Shown: positions 1-12,300 of the stretch, piece after piece
Numbering within the stretch: the stretch's first letter is position 1
Layout: every line of letters begins with the position of its first letter
Source: Mercenaria mercenaria
Lineage: Eukaryota > Mollusca > Bivalvia > Venerida > Veneridae
Direction of reading: 5' to 3'
DNA: 64,000 bases
NCBI RefSeq assembly: GCF_021730395.1
Contig: NC_069369.1
Span: forward strand, 66,181,501-66,245,500
Translations under genes and position numbers: made by a program
The notes under the pieces: generated by a model
Databases searched by the model: none
What the model saw: only the letters and a program-made list of their open reading frames with translations
Told to the model about the DNA's origin: nothing

Positions 1-343
1 GTCAACATCTGTTGTTCTCTTTGTAGACGTAAACAATCCACGCAGAAGATCAGGACACAAAAATTTAAAGGCAATTTTTTTTTTCAAACTGCTTTAAAAG
101 AATTCATTGACAAAATCTATACCTAAATTGCTTGCATCAAACAGTCAGTATTATTTTGATGTATGCCAGTAATATGTAGTTTAATGTGTACTAGTAGGGA
201 ACGTAAATAAACTTAATAAGTCCTGACAATTGGGGAGTCTTCTTGCCTGCTATGACTTTACAGAAAAATGTTTTTAAATGTTTTATAACTGTGTTTTGAA
301 ACCGTATTAAATATATCATTTTATTACTGTGTTGAAATTTGAG
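1..343. other. AT-rich intergenic DNA
   Basis: Nothing recognisable is seen here. Short homopolymers occur but there is no convincing reading frame or repeat. Confidence 0.4.
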
Positions 344-1824
344 TATTTGGAAGCCGATCTATGTACATATGCTCTCTTCCTTATATATAGTTGCTGCTCC
401 CTGTATATAGTTGCTGCTCCTTGTGTATAGTGACTATATATAGGGCGCAGCAACTATATACAGGTCGCAGCAACTTTATACAGCGCACAGCAACTACATT
501 AGGGAGCATGCAACTACATACATTGAGCAGCAACAACACACAGGAAGCAGTAACTATATACAGAAAGTAGCAACTATATACAGGGAGCAGTAACTATACA
601 CAGGAAGCAGCAACTATATACTGGAAGTAGCAACGTTATACTGGAAGCAGCAACTATATACAGGACGTAGCAACTACATACATGGAGCAGCAACTATATA
701 CAGGGAGCAGCTACTACATACATGGAGCAGCAACTATATATACAGAAAGTAGCAACTATATACAGGAAGCAGCAACTATATACTGGAAGCAGCAACTATA
801 TACAGGGAGCAGCTACTACATACATGGAGCAGCAACTACATTCAGGGAGCAGCAACTACATACATTGAGCAGCAACAACACACAGGAAGCAGTAACTATA
901 TACAGGAAGTAGCAACTATATACAGGGAGCAGTAACTATATACAGGAAGCAGCAACTATATACTGGAAGTAGCAACGTTATACTGGAAGCAGCAACTATA
1001 TACAGGACGTAGCAACTACATACATGGAGCAGCAACTATATACAGGGAGCAGCTACTACATACATGGAGCAGCAACTATATATACAGAAAGTAGCAACTA
1101 TATACAGGAAGCAGCAACTATATACTGGAAGCAGAAACTATATACAGGTAGCAGCTACTACATACATGGAGCAGCAACTTTAACAGGCAGCAGCAACTAT
1201 ATACAGGTCGCAGTAACTATATACAGCGCACAGCAACTATATATAGGGAGCAGCAACTTTAACAGAAAGCAGAAACTATATACAGGGAGCAGTAACTATA
1301 TACAGAAAGTAGCAACTATCTACAGGGAGCAGTAACTATATACAGAAAGTAGCAACAACATACAGGAAGCAGTTACTATATACAGAAAGTAGCAACTATC
1401 TACAGGGAGCAGCAGCTTTAACAGGCAGCAGCAACTATATACAAGTCGCTGCAACTATATACAGTGCGCAGTAACTATATACAGGGAGCAGCAACTACAT
1501 ATATGGACCAGCATCTAATACATGGAGCAGCAACAACAAACAGGGAGCCGTAACTAAATACAGGAAGCAACAACTATATACAGGGAGCAGCAACTATATA
1601 CTGGAAATAGCAACTAGATACTGGAAGTAGCAACTAGATCTGTATACAGGGAGCAGCAACTACATACATGGAGCAGCATCTATTTACAGAGAGCAGCAAC
1701 TTAAACAGGCAGCAGTAACTATATACAGGCAGCAATAACTATACACAGGGAGCAGCATCTATATACAGGGAGCAGCAACTATATATAAGAAAGAGAGCAT
1801 ATGTGCATAGATGGGCCTCCAAAT
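344..1824. repeat. 18-bp minisatellite enclosed by about 56-bp inverted repeats
   Basis: Roughly 75 imperfect copies of an 18-bp unit (gcagcaactatatacagg) fill 400-1770, with higher-order repetition (683-900 resembles 1025-1150). The array is bounded by near-identical inverted arms: 345-400 on the plus strand and 1769-1824 on the minus strand both read through GCACATATGCTCTCT-like sequence into the first repeat unit. The leftmost units are inverted relative to the rest. This fits a foldback or MITE element whose interior expanded as a minisatellite. The open frames across it merely reflect the unit's being a multiple of three. Confidence 0.88.
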
Positions 1825-3169
1825 ATGTGGTACATAAAAACATCAATTAATTTCATAGGAATGCTACATACAAACACAGATTAATGTCACAGAATTGTGG
1901 TGTAATCTAAAAATTTGAATTCTAATCACTATTCATCAAACATCAAACAGCGTACGTGCTTCCAGAGCTTTTGAAAAGAGGAGATAATAACCATGTACAA
2001 ATCAGTTTAATTTCATTTCTCTCTTCAATTACAAAGTAAGAACTTAAAACGGTCAGAGAAATAAGGATGTATGTGGGCACTGGACATCATATTTCACTTA
2101 GGGAGAATATGGCAAAACGTAGAATGTAAACATAAATTCCAGTACCAAATATAAATGTTCTTGTTTAAATATAAGAGTTCAAGTACTGTGTAGAAAATTC
2201 TGAAATATACCAGATTTGATTGAAATTATTATTTACGAATTGAGAGCTGTCAAAACCATTCGCAATGCAAGCACTGCTTACAAAACAAACGCATTTGACT
2301 GTACAACTATCCCTGTAACATACAAAAGACAGATATAACACTAACAAAAAAGTACTGTACAATTACAAAATACCTATGCACTGGTTGAATGAAATATTCT
2401 GGAGCTAAATCTCAGCGGTAATTTGAAAATTTACGAACGTAAGCTCTGACCTCTTTTGGTTTTTTTTTTAAATGCCTATATAATGACGTATTTCAAGTTC
2501 TAATAACCATTATATTTAAAAATATTGCGCCGATTTTCAGAAATGAGGAAAGCCGAGTACTTGCGGGAAACAAACTTTTTCATTTTTTCGTGATTTTCCA
2601 AGCTCCAAAACGTTCAGTCAACCCGGCTGCAAAATCTATAAGCTATGAAAATTATGCATAAAAACATCAGCAACAAGCGGAGATGCCTGACACTGACATT
2701 ATTCTATACATATTCTGTACTCATCGTTTCCTTTTGGTAAACAACTGCTGTTTCTCTATTAATATATGTAATATATGTCAAAAACGTTCATGCTTGCACA
2801 AAGCATTTAGATCTATTACAACTCCATTACAGAAAGATAATTACTTTAAAATATGTTTGTACAGTACCCAAATAATGTACAAACATATTTTAAGTCTTTA
2901 AGTGCTGACCATCCTAAATATCATATCTTATCAACAAAGAAATTTGCAAAACAAATGAAATTCTAAGACTTTTTGTTAAACCGATGGCAACATCAAACTA
3001 AGAAACACTGATTTCAAATTAAGCGTTTAATCATGAACACTGGGAAAATCGAAAAAAAAAGTATTTTGTGAAAATATATACAGAAAATCTTCAGATGAAA
3101 ACATCTACATGGTGAAATTTCTTAACACTAATCTAATTACTAAATACATATACTAGAATACGAACACGA
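1825..3169. other. SLC17 3' flank / probable 3' UTR, no gene seen
   Basis: AT-rich DNA downstream of the SLC17 stop codon. A short inverted repeat around 2845-2890 (aaatatgtttgtacagta and its complement) could form a hairpin. No coding sequence with recognisable similarity is seen. Confidence 0.4.
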
Positions 3170-3370
3170 TCACACGGCTGACGTCTCGCTCTGTTCGGGT
3201 TGAAGTTGGATCTCGCCTTTTTCCACTGACGCTGATATCGCTAGGTCCACTTTCTTCTCAAGTGCCCATGGCTGTACTTCGCCGGAACCGAATACAATAT
3301 AGAATACTGCCCCAACAGTGTAAATTACTGCTGCGATATAAAATACTGTTTGCCATTGCTCACTAGTTTT
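3170..3370 (-). CDS. SLC17 exon 10: helix 12 and C-terminal tail, stop codon
   Basis: Residues 442-507 plus the TGA at 3170-3172. It reads KTSEQWQTVFYIAAVIYTVG and then FGSGEVQPWA, the family's end of helix 12. An acidic cytosolic tail rich in Glu and Gln follows. Confidence 0.94.
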   Translation of the reverse strand, partial: KTSEQWQTVFYIAAVIYTVGAVFYIVFGSGEVQPWALEKKVDLAISASVEKGEIQLQPEQSETSAV

Positions 3371-6300
3371 CTGAAATAAGAAATATATTTAAAGAGACTG
3401 TTTTTCGGCAGGGTATTAGCCGAGGTGGGGGGTAAATAAACATAATAGTAACCAGCACAATGCCATGGTCTTTAATTTTACTATTTTTAAATGCTAATGC
3501 TTGTTAGTGTTCTTTGAATGTTATCAAATATATATAAAAACGCTTCCAACGTGTAGCCGACTCAAAAATAAATAAACACATTTTATTGTAATAAAACATT
3601 CAGTGATTTTCTCTCCAACATTTAATTACAGCTTGGTATAAATTCAATATCTATTTAATATGAACAAAGTTATGGTAAACTATGGCGTATAATTTTATGC
3701 AAATAAAGGTGGTCCTACGTTTAGATTATGAATGTTGATGAATACAGACCAAGGGTCAACTGTCTAACAAATCATCACATCAGAGCATAAGATGGTTAAC
3801 TACTTCTTTATGCCAATGCAGTTTATCAGATTTTGGGCTGAGGTGATGGTAGGTAAAGAGAAATCAATGCAACCCAGACTGTGAGTAAGACATTTAAAGA
3901 CTTCACCTGACAATCATTTCTAAGACTGTACAGATTAAGGGGTGGTGTCTAGACAGACTCTTTATTGTTTATATTACTAAGATGATAATGTTTGTAGATA
4001 ATCTGATTGCATAGATTTCTAATGAGTGAAAAGCGCATCTTATTTGAAAGTAAAGAACAACTCGAAATGAACATATATTGAAAGGTGGACTTCGGCATAT
4101 TTTTCAGCACAGGGTCTGCATACTTAACAGTCAGTTTCATAAGTGGCAAAATATAACATGGTGCTTACATCCTGAGTGATAATGCCGATAACTACAGGTG
4201 CAAGGACGCCCCCTAGCGTCCCGGTCGTATTTGAGATTCCGAAGATGATACCCGCATATCTTGGTGCTATGTCGACAGGGTTGACGATAAAGCCACTTCC
4301 GTATTGGCATCCCGACATAGCAACACCAATTGTCATCGTAGCAACTGCGATACCCGGATGTCCATCAAGGTGCCCTGTGATGACGACAAATAGTCCTGGT
4401 ACTAGGGTACCTACGTAAACAAGAGATCACAGAGTGATCTTGGCGCCCACCAATGTGCCATTTTTGAGTGTTCCAAATTTCAAGACTTACTGACTAGCTC
4501 AAGGTCAAATTTCATTTCCGTACACAACACAAATCTATGCAAGTGGTCCAAATTTGAAGGCTGTAGCTTGAGAAATGTAAAAGTAGGTCACTAGGTCAAA
4601 ATCAAAGTCAAATTTTACTTCGGAATACAAAACTATGCATGTGGTCCAAATTTGAAGCCTGTACCTTCAAAAATGTGAAAGTAGGTTACTAGGTCAATGA
4701 AAAGGTCAAAGTTTGTTTCGGTACACAAAACTATGCATGTGGTCCAAATCTGAAGGCTGTAGCTTGAGAAATGTAAAAGTAGGTCACTAGGTCAAAATCA
4801 AGGTCAAATTTTATTTCGGAATACAAAACTATGCATGTGGTCCAAATTTGAAGCCTGTACCTTAAAAATGTGAAAGTAGGTCACTAGGTCAATGTAAAGA
4901 TCAAAGGTCATTTCAGTACACAAAACTATGCAAGTGGTCCAAATTTGAAGGCTGTAGCTTGAGAAATGTAAAAGTAGGTCACAAGGTCAAAATCAAGGTC
5001 AAATTTTATTTCAGAATACAAAACTATGCATGTGGTCCAAATTTGAAGCCTGCACCTTCAAAAATGTGAAAGTAGGTCACTAGGTCAATGTCAAGGTCAA
5101 AGTTTTTTTCGGTACACAAAACTATGCATGTAGTCCAAATTTGAAGGCTGTAGCTTGAGAAATGTGAAAGTAGGTCACTAGGTCAAAATCAATGTCAAAT
5201 TTCATTTTGAAACAGGAAACTATGCATATGGTCCAAATTTGATGCCTGTACCTTCAAAAATGTGAAAGTAGGTCACTAGGTCAAAATAAAGGTCAAAGTT
5301 TTTTCCAGTGCACAAAATTATGCATGTGGTCCAAATTTGAAGGCTGTAGCTACAGAAATTGAAAGTAGGTCACTAGGTCAAAATCAAGGTCAACTCATGT
5401 CAAGGTTCATCTTGCCCCTCAAAAATATACATGTGGTCCAAGTTTGAATGTTGTAGTTACTGACAAGAACATTTTAAAAGCTTTTCCCTATATAAGTCTA
5501 TATGAACCATGTGACCCCCGGGGCGGGGCCATATTTAACCCTAGGAGGATAATTTGAACAAACTTGGTAGAGAACCACTAGATGATGCTACATTACAAGT
5601 ATCAAAGCCCTAGGCTTTGTGGTTTGGACAAGAAGATTTTCAAAGTTTTTCCCTATATAAGTCTATGTAAACCATATGACCCCCAGGGCGGGGCCATATT
5701 TGACCCTAGGGGTATAATTTGAACAATCTTAGTTGAAGACCACTAGATGATGTCACATACAAAATATCAAAGCCCTAGGCCCTGTGGTTTTGGACAAGAG
5801 GTTATTCAAAGTTTTTCCCTATATAAGTCTATATAAACCATGTGACCCCCAGGGCGGGGCCATATTTGACCCCAGAGAAATAATTTGAATCATCTTGGTA
5901 GAGGACCACTAGATGATGCTTCATACTAAATATCAAAGCCCTAGGCTCTGTGGTTTTGGACAAGAAGGTTTTCAAAGTTTTTCCCTATATAAATCTATAT
6001 AAATTATAGAAATAAACAAAGGGCCATAACTCACTCATAAATTGTTGAACCAGTCTGTTTTTCAGGGGGACACAACTAGGGTACCAATACATCATTCTGA
6101 CAAAGTTTGGTCAAAATCCCCCCAGTAGTTTCTGAGGAGATGCGATAACGAGAAATTGTTAACGGACGGACGGACTGACGGACGGACGGACGGACGGAAT
6201 GACGGACGGACGGACCACGGACGCAGAGTGATTTTAATAGCCCACCATCATCATGATGGTGGGCTAAAAATGTACATACTCTGCACTTTTCTACAAAATG

Positions 6301-9300
6301 ATTTTCGCCTGTGATAAATGAAATGTGGGACTGTTTTGGATTTTTGGAGCATGATTATTATGAATAAAGATTTTATTTCACAATATAACATACTTTGATT
6401 AGCTAAAATAAATACTTGATTAAATGTAAAATATCTTATGAACAATGGAGCACAATATATAGGTAGGCATAAAATTCTAAACGTTGACAAGAAATCATGG
6501 TACACTGTCCAAATTCTGTATGCTTTCCGTGTCCATAACTGACGTTGTAAATTACTATCAAAATAATTTCATTGGTTGTAAACGCAGATGGGACTATCCG
6601 GCTCGAGGATACACGTTACTGTTTCAGCAATAAGGAAGCTCTGACAAGTTATTGTCTACTGAACAGTTACCCGTTAGCAAGATTATTCCCTTCCGCATCT
6701 ACAACCAATGGTACAATCTTTTTCTTGTATGCCGTATTCAACAAAGAAAAGCAAAGTAATGACTTTTTACAGCACAATTTTATTCAAGTGACATTCAAAG
6801 CGTGGGAAATTTACGTCTGAAACACGAGGCGTTGTGACGTTTCAAAGGCCATTCTAACATGACTTGTCCCTTTTTCTCGGTCAAACAAAGGAAACCGGGG
6901 CCTTCTATATTCTGCAATAAATGTTGATGCGAAGAATGGTGAGAGAACATTAAAAGTAAAAGTAAAGAAGTAACTTTTATTGCATAAATCTACTACATTA
7001 ATGCAGTTGGTTATACGTCTTTTCAGCACGAGAGTCACGTATCTTACATGCAAGAAGTGTTCTTCTCTATATTTTAGTGAGAAAATTTGAATTAATATAA
7101 AAACTATATTATGAACATTTTTTCTCATACCTAAGCTGTTGAAAAGTTTCCTGGCGGTCGTTGTAGTTACAAACCCCTTTGACCTCATCCAATCAGCGAG
7201 CTGTCCAGAAATGTTCGTCATTGCCCAGAAACCTATGTACGGAAGAGCAGATAGAAATCCAGCCTGAAACGATAAAACACTTATGTTTCATTAAGATTAC
7301 AATGATTTGTTGCTGCAGTGGCGTTTAAAATCAACCAAATACTATTTTCCTTATTTGGAAATTAATAAATGATGTCTCATTTATAGGATACATTATACAA
7401 TCAAGTTTAAAAAAAAATAACACAGGTATGACTCAAAAAGAGCTGGCACTATAGGTGGCAAAAGCCCCCGAAGCGTGCTCAAGAATGCTACAGTTGTCCG
7501 TACAAAATATGCCAGAACTGTTTAGGTATGAATCATTTTGTGACCTTGACCTTGACCAGATAGACCCGGGCCAAAAGCGTGACACGTCTTCTCAATATGG
7601 TTAACATTTGTGTCAAAATATTTTCAAATTCCTTGATAAATGGCAGAGTTATGGACCGGACAAGAAACAGACCATGTTAAACGCGGGGTCCTATCGTGCT
7701 GATACAGCGGTAGAAAAGCCATTAAGCATATTTAGAGAGTAGGCTGAGCTTATTCGACAGATGATGGGTGACAACACTGAAACTTTATCTAACATGTGTT
7801 TTTGTATATATACATGAACAACTAGTTTTCAGATCTGAATAAATTGTAGTAAATTTTCAATCACAAATTAAAAAGACTATGTATCTACCAGGGTATCTAC
7901 AAAAATTGCCATTGTTGAAATATTAATAATTTACAAGATTGGAGGAAGTTAAGAAGTTAATTTGTACCAGTATCAGAGCAATGGTACACAGAAATTAGCA
8001 TTTCATGTACTAAATATTAAAATGCGGAAATAGTTTAGCTTACTTACATAATTCTTTGAATCATATTCCATAGAATTGCTGAATCTCTCAGAATTATAAC
8101 AATGTCAGTATGTATATTACATAATGAATGTTTGAATATTTGTTTTTACATTGACATCTCCCGGAAATTGAATTTTGAAACTACTGGCTCTGTTATCCAT
8201 ATTTTATATACATGTAAATACTAACAACCTGCACTAAAAATATACATCTGGTGACTAAATATCCTGGCAATGATTTAGTCCAGCTTATCATAATGAACTG
8301 AATACTCCATTTTATAATGTAGGTACATCAGAGTAATCCGACCAGCTAATATTCTATGAAATACTGTATCAATATACCAAAAATATTGATCTGGTTATGA
8401 GAGCTATATATTTTTACTGTGGTTACTAGATTTAAGCTAGTCAAATAACCTGTTAGCCTAATGGGTCAACTCAATGTTTTGGGAACTAGATATAAAAGCT
8501 TTACACTAACATGCGTAGCTAATTACTGTAATGTGTGCGATACAGGGGTGAAGTGGATTACTCTTCATAATTGAGTGGAACAAATGTAGAATATGTGTAC
8601 AATTTATCATTGTGATATCTAACAGTGCCTCAACATCATAAAATGAATTATCATTTATGGAGTAAATCTAGATTATTTATGGAAAAAGCAGATTTTATTT
8701 CTTTTCTTAATCTAAATAATGAATGAAGTTATTTTTTCATCTCCCGCCATCTGTCAGATAAAGATGTTACTCATGTAAACTTCCCTATTCTGTAGTACTG
8801 GCTGAAAGGGAGGTCATAACCTTAATGTGCTGGCTTTAACAAGTAGAGGTAAACAACAACAAAAAACTTGGTTTGGACAAGAAGATTTTCAAAGTTTTTC
8901 CCTAAATAAGTCTATGCAAACCATGTGACCCCAGGGCGGGGCCATATTTGACCCTTATGGGATAATTTGAACAATCTTAGTAGAAGACCACTAGATGATG
9001 TCACATACAAAATATCAAAGCCCTAGGCCCTGTGGTTTTGGACAACAGGTTTTTCAAACTTTTTCCCTATATAAGTCTATATAAAACATGTGACCCCCGG
9101 GGCGGGGCCATATTTGACCCCTGGGAAATAATATGAATCATCTTGGTAGAGGACCAATGGATGATGCTACATTACAAATATCAAAGCCCTAGGCTCTATG
9201 GTTTTGGACAGGAAGATTTTCAAAGTTTTTCCCTATATAAATCTATGTAAATTATAAAAATAAACAAAGGGCCATAACTCACTCAATAATTGTTGGACCA

Positions 9301-12300
9301 GTCTGATTTTCAGGGGGACACAACTAGGGTACCAATACATCATTCTAACAAAGTTTGGTCAACCCCCCCCCCCCCCCCCCCCACAGTAGTTTCTGAGAAT
9401 TGCGAGAACGAGAAATTGTTAACGGACGGACGGAAGGACCATCTGATGATGGTGGGCTAAAAATCCCTTTATGGATGGCATACAGCCCGGACAAGAATTT
9501 ACACGGACGAATGGACAGTGCGATTTTAATACTAGTATGCCCGCCTTCGGCGCCATAAAATTCCATTTGTAAAGAAATCAAACGATTAGGCCAGACAAAT
9601 ACTTGAGTGATCCTGTGTAAACAAAACTGGCGTGTGAGATGAGATCTATGAGCATTCGTTATAACAGTAATCATTTTATAAAGGAACTTTCAATGGAGAA
9701 TTCTATTTTAACTTATACCTGTACACTCATAGACTTTTATAATCGGTCACCTATGATTTTTATATATTTCTTTAAGAAAACGCTGAAAATAAAACAATAA
9801 AGTATACCATCAATTTATTCAATATCTTAATAACAATATGACTAGTTTCATTTCATTAAAACATATGAGATTATATAATAACAACAGTTTTAAGAACAAC
9901 CCCCACACTTTTCAAAGTCACACATTTATGTAAGCTGTTCGCATTAATAACTCCCCGACAACGGCTACGCATCAAAATGATGTATCTCTGAATGACACCT
10001 TGTGCGAAATTCTGCCACTTGTTAATGGCGTCTTTTTCAAGATCATGTAGATTCAATTGCTGTGGCAAACGTAGAATTCTTCTTTTGAGCAACTCCTAAA
10101 TGATATATATTTGACGAGGAGAAAGTGTGACTTTGAAAGGTGTGGGGGTTGTTATTCAAACTGCTCTTATTACATAATCTCAATGTTCTAATGAAATGAA
10201 ATTGGCCATATTTTTATTAAAATATTTAACAAAATGATGGTATACTTTATTGTTTTATTTTCAGCGTTTTCTTAAATATATGAAAATCATAGGTGACCGA
10301 TTATAAACGTCTATAAGTATATAATTGTTACAAACGTATTTTCACCAGCTGAACTTAATGATCGTGGAAAGTGATTTCAGGAACACCCAGAAAATTTATT
10401 ATTCAATTATTTTGTCTGAGAACCAATTACAGCATAATTTCAAAACTGATATCCTATTATTGATGCAGAACCTTTTCACTACTTGCTAAATAACATTAAT
10501 TTATCATGATTTTGGCATCTTTATTGGCATTATACCACATGAAAACACAGTACAGTGTTTCCCTGAGCTAAGAAACACTGCGAAAAAGTGTCTGGTGCAT
10601 GGTTGAAAAAAAAGTTAGTTCAATATGCATAGACCCAAACAACTCATGACCATGTCTGTCACACTATGCACAAGGTGTAGTGGCATTTTATTTCTGGTCT
10701 AGTGCAAGGGGTACAAACTGACAAAATATATTTACTATATAGACAGAATGATTAACATGCATTGTTGTTGTTGTTTTTTGTTGTTGTTCTTGAAAAAGAC
10801 TGAAAAAAGGTCCATATTTTTTAATTGCACATCACCAAATCATTGATAGAAAGAGCAGTTTTTCATGAAAATTGTGCACCGTTTTTCAATAGTAGTTCAA
10901 TTATTTAGTGGCACGCAGTTAACCTAACGAGCGTTCCTGGAGTCTGTAACAGTACTAAACCGTTTCCACGAGTAACTGCCAATTTCTCCACATAAATCAG
11001 AGGTGGGGGAAAATCATTTCAGACAAAAGGTCTTTTATCAAATAATTTATAACAGTTTATTGAACTTATGGCCCCGCGATCCATAGATCTGCACTCTCCT
11101 TATTGGGCTATGCTGAACATTGGTTACGTACAAAAAACGAATACTTCATCTATTATACAAAGTGGTAAAGGATGTCCGTACTCCTCGAAAATCTTCTACA
11201 GTCTTGACCAGAGATACGGATCCGTACCTCTAATCTCTAAAATCAGATTCTAGAGGTATGGATCCGTACACAAAGACATTTCCAAACTAATTCATTGAAA
11301 TAATATGAATACAAGTTGGTCACGATTTTGAAAATCCTTCGCTTGCCATTGGATAAAAAGATGTTTTAATTATAACAAAATTTACTAGCAAGATAAAAAG
11401 AGAGATAATAGTTTGCAATCAACCTAAACAGTTACGTTTGTATAAGGAGTGTTTATACAAACTAAAAGGTAGAGTAGAGATGAAATGAAATCTCTATTTG
11501 ATTACCTTTTTGATGTCAAACTTCAACACGTCTTTCATGTAGGTTGGTATATTGGTCAAGAAGGTGTATGTTCCCCAATTTGCGCACGCATGTGTCACAA
11601 TAATTGCCCAGACCGGAAGTGATGTAAATATCTTCAGCCAAGGTGTGTCCGTGGACTACAAATGTACGTAAAATATATATCGTTATTTTGATCGTACTTT
11701 GCTATTTTTAAAAAAAAAATCTGATGTATGCCGAGTTAAACTTTTGAACCAGTAAAATAAGATATATTTCTGTTTAGGTTTCAAACATGAGCTGTCACAG
11801 TAAAATGACAAATGCCCCGAAGTATATCTGTAAAACTAAATAAGCCTTTTGCCACCTACATATATTCCAAAACATATTAAAATAAATAACCCTAACTTTT
11901 GTTAAAATAGGACATTTCACTTTTTGTTACAACGTAAAACGTTAACTTTCTTGCCAGCAGTCTACATACCAAATGTTTTCGCAATGTCTCATTTCTATCT
12001 AGAATTATATAGCTGGAATATTTTTGAAAAATTTCATGCACGAAACACTTTGTGAAAACGCCTCACTTTCCTTAAAATGTGGAATTTTCCATGATCGTTT
12101 CAAAATGTGAACGTTTATAGCACTGTATACATAAAACTTTCTTCATTTCTTGGGTTGGAAGCATTTTCTCACATTTGTTCCAATAAATGCCCCCAGACTA
12201 CCTGTTTGAAAAATAAAAATCATCTGCAAATAAAATGCCCCCGTTTTCAAAGCACATGCACATAGATCAATATACAAACCTTAATTTTGTCACAAGTACT

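Noticed and set aside
682-1335. Two open frames of 76 and 103 codons with repeated peptide text
   Set aside because: They are translations of the 18-bp minisatellite, whose unit length keeps any frame open; no start context or splicing supports a protein.
9345-9674. 109-codon minus-strand frame with a Gly run
   Set aside because: The Gly run comes from the C20 homopolymer in a family A element; it is not a gene.
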